Below, one piece after another: positions 1-5,251 of a DNA stretch of 9,541 nucleotides (its first letter is position 1; each line of letters begins with the position of its first letter). The notes under the pieces are model-generated. The model was not told the origin of the DNA. It worked only from the letters and a program-made list of their open reading frames with translations, and did no database searches. Origin of the DNA: DATHVI01 sp035461385 (GTDB lineage: Bacteria > Actinomycetota > Thermoleophilia > Solirubrobacterales > 70-9); contig DATHVI010000026.1 in the NCBI GenBank assembly GCA_035461385.1, forward strand, positions 1 through 9,541, given 5' to 3'. The position numbers and the translations under genes are program-made.

Positions 1-420
1 GAGGTCCCCCGCGGCGAGCGGCGACGGCGGCCGGAAGTGCTGCGTCCGCAGGAGGCGATCGCCGGGCTGCTCGCCGGGCGCGAGCCGGTTCCCGTCTCGG
101 TGTCGCTCCTGCTCCGCGCCCGCGCCGACCTCGATTCCGGGCGCCTCCGCGAGGCCGCGCTCCAACTTCGAGCCGGCCTCGAGGCGCTGCTCAAAGAGCT
201 CGATCGCGACCCGATCGAGGCCCCGCCCGGCGAGGCACTAGAGCGCCACCGCGACGACCTCCGCGAGCTCCGCGGTCGCCGGCCGGAGGTGGCTGACGCC
301 GCCGCCGGCGCCCTCGGCGGCGAGCTCGGGCGCGAGCACACCGACGCGGTCGCCGAGACGCTCGCGATCTGCGAGCGGGTGCTGCGGCGCCGACGCGTCC
401 AATCCAGGGCGATTCGCTGA
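1..420 (+). CDS. Hypothetical protein, 3' part only (5' end outside window)
   Basis: The frame is open from the first base of the window to the TGA at 418-420, so the gene probably starts upstream. The GTG at 37 is the first internal start codon, but no convincing ribosome binding site precedes it and the codons before it read through in frame. The visible 139 codons encode a charged, helix-forming Ala/Arg/Leu/Glu-rich segment. It contains an amphipathic stretch (around RARADLDSGRLREAALQLR) and an Arg-rich tail ending RRRRVQSRAIR. I do not recognise the family. No membrane segment, signal peptide or catalytic motif is visible. The helical pattern would suit a soluble coiled or helical-bundle domain, but this is only an impression from composition. 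Third positions are mostly G or C, as in the confident genes nearby, which supports this strand and frame. Confidence 0.6.
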   Translation, partial: EVPRGERRRRPEVLRPQEAIAGLLAGREPVPVSVSLLLRARADLDSGRLREAALQLRAGLEALLKELDRDPIEAPPGEALERHRDDLRELRGRRPEVADAAAGALGGELGREHTDAVAETLAICERVLRRRRVQSRAIR

Positions 421-423
421 AGG

Positions 424-690
424 TTGCGCCGCGGCGCCGAGAACGGTCGAGCGAGCCCAATCAGCAACAACGGCGCGCACCGGCTCGTTCTCACCGTCGA
501 TGGCGAGGAGACCGCGCTCGCCTGCGAGACGGCGGCGAACTTCGGCCCGAGCTCCTGCACGACCCCGCCTGGGGTCGAGGTGCCGGTGCCCGCGGGCTCG
601 ATGCTCGCGTGGAAGACTGATCGCGGCAGCGCCGCGTTCAACACCGCCGAGACCCACGTGCTGGCGTCGATGCGGCTCACCGACGGGTAG
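424..690 (+). CDS. Short hypothetical reading frame; possible remnant of a surface/secreted protein C-terminus
   Basis: An 88-codon frame lies in the same frame as the preceding gene, directly after its stop. The only upstream start is a TTG at 424 with AGG abutting it, so the true start is doubtful. From about codon 20 on, the frame has coding-like third positions and reads as alternating beta strands: RLVLTVDGEETALACE, two cysteines 14 residues apart, VEVPVPAGSMLAWKT, and an end VLASMRL. This pattern (paired Cys, a VPVPAGS turn, a final short hydrophobic strand) resembles C-terminal jelly-roll-like ends of actinobacterial collagen-like or tail-fibre-like proteins. That comparison is from memory and weak. 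The absence of a signal peptide or the rest of such a protein suggests a decayed gene end rather than a complete small gene. A longer antisense frame over the same bases has the Arg/Ala-rich composition of a shadow frame. Confidence 0.4.
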   Translation: MRRGAENGRASPISNNGAHRLVLTVDGEETALACETAANFGPSSCTTPPGVEVPVPAGSMLAWKTDRGSAAFNTAETHVLASMRLTDG

Positions 691-803
691 CGTCGCCGCC
701 AGGCAGATCACCGCGCCGGCCGTCCGCTCGCGATCGGCTTGGAAGAATTCGGCCGGTTGAACGATCGGCCACCGGATAGCACGCACGACACCCGGGAACG
801 GCG

Positions 804-2576
804 ATGACGCCGTTCCGGCGCGCCCTCGTCGCCCTCGCGTTGCTCGGGCTGATCGCCGGCGCGGTCCCGCTTGCGATCGCGCTCGCCACCGAGGGCGGCC
901 ACCAGCGGGTCCTGATCGCCGTCTTCGGGCCGCTGACCGGCTGGGCGTTCATCGGCACCGGACTATTCGTCTGGCTGCAGCGCCCGGAGAACAACCTCGG
1001 CGCGCTGATGACCGCGCTCGGGTTCAGCGCCTGCCTGGCGGCGCTCCGCGTCGCCACCGATCCCTGGGTCTTCATCACCGGCCTGCTGTTCATCGCGCTC
1101 CAGTGGGCGGTGCTCTTCCACATGCTGCTCGCGTTCCCGACCGGACGCTTGCGGGGAGCCCTGGACCGAGTCCTCGTCGGGATCGCTTACGTCAGCGCGG
1201 CGGTCGCGCACCCGGCCCAGGTGCCGTTTCAAGACACCGCCCACGACCCGGCGCGGGGGTTGCCGGAGAACCCGATCCTGATCGCCGCCGAGCCGGACGT
1301 CGTCGCGACGATCAGCCGGGTGAGGTTCTGGGTCGGGCTGGCGCTGTTCGCGGCCCTGGCGGTGATCCTGATCGCCCGCTGGCGCGAGGCGAGCGGCCCC
1401 CAGCGGCGCAAGCTCACCCCGGTCTATCTCAGCGGCGGCACGGTGATGGCGCTGCTCGCCGTCTGGTACGCAGCCGGGCTCGCCGACGCTCCGGCGAGCA
1501 CCCAGGAGGCGCTCGAGCAGGCGCGCGTCGTCGTCCTCGCCCTGGTCCCGTTCGCGTTCCTCGCCGGGCTCCTCCATGGCCGCGTCGCAACCGCGACCGC
1601 GATCAGCGAGCTGGTCGGGCGCCTCGATGCGATCGGCGAGCGCCGCGGCGGAATCCGCGACGCGCTCGCCGACGCCCTCGCCGATCCGACGCTGGCGCTC
1701 GCGTACTGGCTCCCGGAGCGCGGCGCCTACGCCGACGCGTCCGGCCGCACGGTCGCGCTGCCGGAGCCGGGGTCGGGGCGGGTGGCGACGACGATCGACT
1801 CGAATGGCGAGCCGCTCGCGGCGGTGATCCACGACTCCTCGCTCCAGCCCGACTCCGAGCTCGTGCGGGCGGTCGGGGCAGCCGCCTCGCTGACGCTCGA
1901 GAACGAGCGCCTCGAAAGCGAGTTGCGGGCGAAGGTCGAGGAGCTTCGCGCCTCGCGGGCGCGGATCCTCGAGTCCGAGGACGAGGCCCGCAGGCGGTTC
2001 GAGCGCGACCTCCACGACGGCGCCCAGCAGCGCCTGGTCTCGGTCGCGCTCGGGCTGCGGATGCTCGACGCGCGGCTGGGCGACGATCCCGACTCGGCCG
2101 AGGAGCTCGGCCGCGCCCGGCGCGAGCTCGACGAGGCGCTCGAGGAGCTGCGCGAGCTCGCCCGGGGACTCCACCCAGCAGTGCTCACCGACCGCGGGCT
2201 CGTCGCCGCCCTTCAGGGACTGGCCAACCGCGCCCCGCTCCCGGTCGAGCTCGCCGAGGTGCCCGCCGAGCGGATGCCCGAGCGGGTCGAGGTCGCGGCG
2301 TTCTATGTCGCCTCAGAGGCGTTGACGAACGTCGCCCGCTACGCGGGGGCGACCCACGCCACGGTCCGAGTCGAGCGCTCCGATGGCGCCGCCGTCGTCG
2401 AGGTCTCCGACGACGGGGTCGGAGGCGCCGATCCCTCGAAGGGCTCGGGCCTGCGCGGCCTCGGCGACCGGCTCTCGGCGCTCGACGGCCGGCTCGAGGT
2501 CGACTCCCGGGCCGGCGAGGGGACGACGATCAGGGCCTGGATCCCGTGGTCGCCTCCCGACCACAACGGCCGCTGA
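804..2576 (+). CDS. Membrane sensor histidine kinase, HisKA_3/HATPase_c type (NarL-family partner), orphan
   Basis: The 590-residue protein autophosphorylates on histidine and passes phosphate to a response regulator. The N-terminal half has about seven or eight hydrophobic segments (near residues 7-28, 36-58, 65-83, 88-112, 122-137, 174-192, 208-226 and 241-258), so the sensor is probably embedded in the membrane. Residues 265-365 form a degenerate GAF-like region, followed by a charged coiled-coil linker at 365-400. The H-box RRFERDLHDGAQQRL places the phosphoacceptor at His404, typical of the HisKA_3 dimerisation domain. The HATPase domain shows the N-box Asn509 (EALTNVARYA), the G1 box DDGVG (Asp536-Gly540) and the G2 region KGSGLRGLGDRL near 546-557. 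ATG 804 has a weak GGGA six bases upstream. No response regulator follows; the next gene is a TetR repressor 107 bp on. The ligand cannot be told from the sequence. Confidence 0.93.
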   Translation: MTPFRRALVALALLGLIAGAVPLAIALATEGGHQRVLIAVFGPLTGWAFIGTGLFVWLQRPENNLGALMTALGFSACLAALRVATDPWVFITGLLFIALQWAVLFHMLLAFPTGRLRGALDRVLVGIAYVSAAVAHPAQVPFQDTAHDPARGLPENPILIAAEPDVVATISRVRFWVGLALFAALAVILIARWREASGPQRRKLTPVYLSGGTVMALLAVWYAAGLADAPASTQEALEQARVVVLALVPFAFLAGLLHGRVATATAISELVGRLDAIGERRGGIRDALADALADPTLALAYWLPERGAYADASGRTVALPEPGSGRVATTIDSNGEPLAAVIHDSSLQPDSELVRAVGAAASLTLENERLESELRAKVEELRASRARILESEDEARRRFERDLHDGAQQRLVSVALGLRMLDARLGDDPDSAEELGRARRELDEALEELRELARGLHPAVLTDRGLVAALQGLANRAPLPVELAEVPAERMPERVEVAAFYVASEALTNVARYAGATHATVRVERSDGAAVVEVSDDGVGGADPSKGSGLRGLGDRLSALDGRLEVDSRAGEGTTIRAWIPWSPPDHNGR

Positions 2577-2595
2577 AAGCCGGTTCCTCGGCGCT

Positions 2596-2630
2596 GAGCT
2601 GACCACCGGATCGGTTGGCGGGGCGAGCTC
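2596..2630 (+). terminator. Possible factor-independent stem-loop after the histidine kinase
   Basis: Twenty bases after the kinase stop, GAGCT (2596-2600) can pair with AGCTC (2626-2630). Inside it CCACCG (2603-2608) pairs with CGGTTGG (2612-2618) with one bulged base and a GAT loop. There is no T-tract. It sits where a terminator would separate the kinase from the repressor gene. The pairing is imperfect, so this is a weak call. Confidence 0.3.
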
Positions 2631-2648
2631 CGACGGGCGGGTGGGGGT

Positions 2649-2676
2649 AGTAATCGTGCGATTACTTCTAGTAATC
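2649..2676 (+). promoter_or_regulatory. Operator with three AGTAATC half-sites upstream of the TetR gene (probable autorepression site)
   Basis: Three copies of one heptamer in alternating orientation lie just before the repressor gene: AGTAATC at 2649-2655, its inverse GATTACT at 2660-2666, and AGTAATC again at 2670-2676. The first two form a palindrome with 8-base arms (AGTAATCG, TG, CGATTACT). The second and third form another inverted repeat with a TCT centre. The half-site centres are 11 and 10 bp apart, so all three face the same side of the helix. The third copy overlaps the predicted -10 hexamer. TetR-family proteins typically repress their own gene from such palindromes, so the product of the next gene is the natural candidate ligand. 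Confidence 0.8.
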
Positions 2677-2677
2677 T
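2672..2677 (+). promoter_or_regulatory. -10 element TAATCT of a probable leaderless tetR promoter
   Basis: TAATCT fits the actinobacterial TANNNT -10 pattern and is followed by exactly six bases and then the GTG start at 2684. This is the known geometry of leaderless transcripts, in which transcription begins at the start codon. No Shine-Dalgarno sequence lies in front of the GTG, which agrees. The -10 lies within the last operator half-site, so a bound repressor would block polymerase. No good -35 is visible. Confidence 0.6.
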
Positions 2678-2683
2678 GACGTT

Positions 2684-3310
2684 GTGGAAACGCTCACGCC
2701 CGAAGCTCGGCCGCCGACCCGGGAGCGGGTTCTTGCCGCGGCGCTGCGGCTGTTCGCGGAGCGCGGCTATCAAGGGACGACGGTCGGCGAGGTCGAGGCA
2801 GCCGCCGGGCTCGCTCCGCGCTCCGGGGCGCTGTACCGGCACTTCCCCTCGAAGCGCGCCCTGATCGAGGCGGCGATCGCCGATCGGGTCGAGGCGGTCG
2901 ACGCGCTGGAGCGGCGCTTCGACCTGCTTCCGCTCGACGACCTGCGCTCCGAGCTGCGGTTGATCGCGCGGCTGACGCTCGACGAGCTCGATCGCGAGCG
3001 GGACCTCGTCCGGCTGGTGATGAAGGAGGGCGACCGCTTCCCCGAGCTCGCTGAAGCCTTCCACGAGGGCATCGTCAGCCGGGGCCATCGCATCGGCGTC
3101 GAATGGCTCCGGAGCCGGGCGCCGGAGCTCGGGCTCGACCTCCCCGACCCCGAGGCGACCGCGCACGTGTTCGCCGACGCGCTCGTCGGCTACGCGCTCC
3201 AGCGCCACCTGTTCGGCGACCGCGAGGGGATGATCGACCGCGAGCGGATCGTCGACGCGTTCGTCGACCTCGCCGCCGCCCTGCTCGCCGGAGGCGAGGG
3301 CGGTGGCTGA
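2684..3310 (+). CDS. TetR/AcrR-family transcriptional repressor
   Basis: The 208-residue protein has the usual TetR length. Residues 12-60 form the DNA-binding domain: the first helix (RERVLAAALRLFAERGYQG) leads to the helix-turn-helix TTVGEVEAAAGLAPRSGALY (32-51) and the hallmark RHFPSKRALI. The rest (about 65-205) is an all-helical ligand-binding and dimerisation domain with no recognisable ligand signature. The GTG start at 2684 is chosen because of the leaderless-type promoter directly before it. The three-half-site operator upstream suggests autorepression. The gene overlaps the next by 8 bp (3303-3310), so both are probably one transcript and the repressor probably controls the membrane/AhpD-like fusion. 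The inducer is unknown; a small hydrophobic or reactive compound would suit the neighbour, but that is inference. Confidence 0.93.
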   Translation: METLTPEARPPTRERVLAAALRLFAERGYQGTTVGEVEAAAGLAPRSGALYRHFPSKRALIEAAIADRVEAVDALERRFDLLPLDDLRSELRLIARLTLDELDRERDLVRLVMKEGDRFPELAEAFHEGIVSRGHRIGVEWLRSRAPELGLDLPDPEATAHVFADALVGYALQRHLFGDREGMIDRERIVDAFVDLAAALLAGGEGGG

Positions 3311-4406
3311 CCGCGGCGCCCGAGACTCCGCAGCGAACCGCGCTCCGGACCGCCACGCGCTCGGGACGCCGGCCTATGCCTTGCGCGCCGTGCTCGGCGT
3401 GCTCGGCGCGATCCAGCTCGTAAACGGCCTCTGGGCGGTCGCCGCGCCGCGGTCGTTCTACGAGACGTTCCCGTTCGGACGCGGCTGGGTCGAGGCGCTA
3501 CCCGCCTACAACGAGCACCTGATGCGCGATGTCGGGGCGCTGTTCGCGGCCACCGGCTTCGTGCTCCTCGCCGCCGCCTGGCTGCTCGAACGGCGGCTGG
3601 TCGCGATCGCGCTCGTCTCCTACCTCATGTTCTCGCTCCCGCACGCGATCTACCACCTGCTCCACCTTGGCCCGTACCCGACCGCCGACGCGATCGCCAA
3701 CGTCGTCGTGCTCGCGCTCACCGTGCTCGCGCCGGCGACCCTGCTGGCGCTGCTCGCCCGCGCCCCGCGGGCGAGCCGGCTCCGCGCCGCCGCCCAGGCG
3801 GCCACCAACGGACGCATCGATGGAGTGCCCGACGGCACCCGCGACCCCCTCGCGCGGCTCTCGTTCCGAATCTCACGCCGGCGCTACGGCGCGGTCCTCG
3901 ATCCGCTGCGCGTCTACGCCCACCACCCGAAGCTGATGGCGGGCTACGGCGCCCACGAGCTAGCCGCCGAGCGCTCGCACCGCGTCGGCACGCGGCTCAA
4001 GGAGCTCGCGGCCCTGCGTGCCGGGATGCTGGCCGGATGCGAGTGGTGCTGCGACTTCGGTTCCGCGCTCGCGGCCTCGAGCGGCGCCGTCGACGAGGCG
4101 GACATGCGCGCCCTCTCCGCCCGCCGCGACGCCGACCGGTTCACCGAGCTCGAGCTGCTGGTGCTCGACTACGCGACCGCGATGTCCCGGACGCCGGTCG
4201 AGGTCTCCGACGGGCTCTTCGAACGCCTCCGCGAGCACCTCGACGAGGCCCAGCTCGTCGAGCTCACCGACATCATCGCGCTCGAGAACTACCGCGCCCG
4301 GTTCAACCGGGCGTTCGGCCTCGCCGGGCAGGGATTCAGCGACGGCGCCGACTGCGTCCGGCCCGAAGCCGCCGGAGCAGGACGGACCCCCGCCGACGCA
4401 GCGTGA
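3303..4406 (+). CDS. Fusion protein: four-helix membrane domain plus AhpD/carboxymuconolactone decarboxylase-like domain
   Basis: The 367-residue protein starts at a GTG that overlaps the end of the repressor gene, which implies translational coupling. Residues 1-155 carry four hydrophobic helices (about 26-48, 76-95, 99-121, 129-152) and conserved-looking loops such as SFYETFPFGRGW (51-62) and YNEHLMRDVGAL (69-80). This is a membrane domain I know only as uncharacterised. A hydrophilic linker (about 155-190) leads to a cytosolic domain (190-350) of the AhpD-like/CMD fold. Its key helix reads LRAGMLAGCEWCCDFGSALA, with a Cys246-x-x-Cys249 redox pair and an extra Cys250. In classical AhpD the second cysteine is followed four residues later by a His; here that position is Gly253, as in the CxWC-xDFG variant subgroup. 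The protein may act in peroxide or thiol defence or as a general CMD-like oxidoreductase; no substrate can be inferred. A genuine fusion is likely, because one frame covers both parts without a gap. Confidence 0.85.
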   Translation: MADRGARDSAANRAPDRHALGTPAYALRAVLGVLGAIQLVNGLWAVAAPRSFYETFPFGRGWVEALPAYNEHLMRDVGALFAATGFVLLAAAWLLERRLVAIALVSYLMFSLPHAIYHLLHLGPYPTADAIANVVVLALTVLAPATLLALLARAPRASRLRAAAQAATNGRIDGVPDGTRDPLARLSFRISRRRYGAVLDPLRVYAHHPKLMAGYGAHELAAERSHRVGTRLKELAALRAGMLAGCEWCCDFGSALAASSGAVDEADMRALSARRDADRFTELELLVLDYATAMSRTPVEVSDGLFERLREHLDEAQLVELTDIIALENYRARFNRAFGLAGQGFSDGADCVRPEAAGAGRTPADAA

Positions 4407-4449
4407 GCGCTCGAACGCCCGACTGACGCGCACCGGCGCATTCAGCCTC

Positions 4450-4473
4450 CGCCGTCGATGCGTCGACGGCGGC
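4450..4473. terminator. Bidirectional hairpin terminator between convergent genes
   Basis: CCGCCGTCGA (4450-4459) is the exact reverse complement of TCGACGGCGG (4464-4473), with the tetraloop TGCG. It lies between the stop at 4406 of the rightward fusion gene and the stop at 4490 of the leftward sirtuin gene. A perfect palindrome here can end transcription from both sides. It has no T-tract on either side, which is common for high-GC actinobacterial terminators. Confidence 0.75.
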
Positions 4474-4489
4474 TGCCGCGTGGCGTGCC

Positions 4490-5251
4490 TCAGCGATCGA
4501 GGGCTGCGACGACGGCGCCGAGCTCGGCGACGACGTCCCCGTCGAGCTTCACCGCCGCGGCGTCGTCGTAGGCGGTGCGGCTGCGGGTGACGATCGCCAG
4601 CTCGCCGCCGCCGGCGAGGGTCAGCTCCGGCAGGCCGGCGACCGGGTAGACCTCGAGCGAGGAACCGACGCAGAGCAGCAGGTCGGCCGACCGGCTGAGG
4701 GCCTCCGCCTCCGCCATCGCCGGCTCGGGGAGCAGCTCGCCGAAGAGGACGACGTCCGGCTTCACCTTGCCCCGGCAGCCGGCGCAGACCGCGATCCCGT
4801 CGTCGAACAGCTCCGGGACCCGCTCGAGCGCGTAGGTTTCGCCGCACCCGGTGCAGCTCGAGGTCGCGATCGAGCCGTGGACCTCGATCACCCGCCTCGA
4901 GCCCGCCTTGCGGTGGAGGCGGTCGATGTTCTGGGTTATCACGGCCTCGAGGATGCCGCGCCGCTCGAGCTCGGCGAGCGCCTCGTGGGCGGGGTTTGGG
5001 AGCTTGTCGGCGAGGGTGTCGAACCGCGGCCGATAGAACTCCCAGAACCGCTTCGTGTCGCGGTGGAAGGCTTCGATGTGCGCGACCTCCATCGGGTCGA
5101 CGTTCTGCCAGATCCCGGTGCCGGGGGTGCGGAAGTCGGGGATCCCGGACGGAACCGAGATCCCGGCCCCGGTGAGGGCGACGACGCGCCCCGCCCCGCA
5201 CAGCAGCTCGGCCAGCCGCGCCACCGGGGCGTGGCCGGCGGTATCGGTCAT
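4490..5251 (-). CDS. cobB: Sir2-family NAD+-dependent protein deacylase (sirtuin)
   Basis: Sirtuins remove acyl groups from lysine, using NAD+ and releasing nicotinamide and O-acyl-ADP-ribose. Counting from the ATG at 5251 (253 residues), the NAD motif GAGIS (28-32) runs into SGIPDFR (35-41), TQNID is at 106-110, the catalytic base is His125 (VHGS) and GSSLEVYPVA starts at 196. Four zinc cysteines are present at 133, 136, 156 and 159. Tyr73 and Arg76 (EFYRPRF) fall at the spacing of the Tyr-x-x-Arg pair that binds succinyl/malonyl groups in SIRT5 and E. coli CobB. The ATG overlaps the upstream stop as ATGA, which favours it. A GTG at 5263 with GGAG six bases upstream is an alternative that adds four residues. 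Coupling to a beta-oxidation enzyme suggests deacylation of metabolic enzymes. The symbol is a family name, not proof of orthology. Confidence 0.93.
   Translation of the reverse strand: MTDTAGHAPVARLAELLCGAGRVVALTGAGISVPSGIPDFRTPGTGIWQNVDPMEVAHIEAFHRDTKRFWEFYRPRFDTLADKLPNPAHEALAELERRGILEAVITQNIDRLHRKAGSRRVIEVHGSIATSSCTGCGETYALERVPELFDDGIAVCAGCRGKVKPDVVLFGELLPEPAMAEAEALSRSADLLLCVGSSLEVYPVAGLPELTLAGGGELAIVTRSRTAYDDAAAVKLDGDVVAELGAVVAALDR

Noticed and set aside
691..803. Promoter for the histidine kinase in the upstream gap
   Set aside because: TTGGAA and TTGAAC hexamers are present, but no TANNNT element lies at an acceptable distance, so no promoter is called.
963..2602. Long antisense and out-of-frame open frames across the histidine kinase gene
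   Set aside because: They are Arg/Ala/Pro/Gly-rich with no recognisable domain and follow from the high GC content. The 804-2576 frame carries a complete kinase with all boxes.
3960..5201. A 413-codon minus-strand frame running through the sirtuin and into the convergent fusion gene
   Set aside because: It covers the intergenic terminator and the 3' end of an opposite-strand gene and shows no domain.
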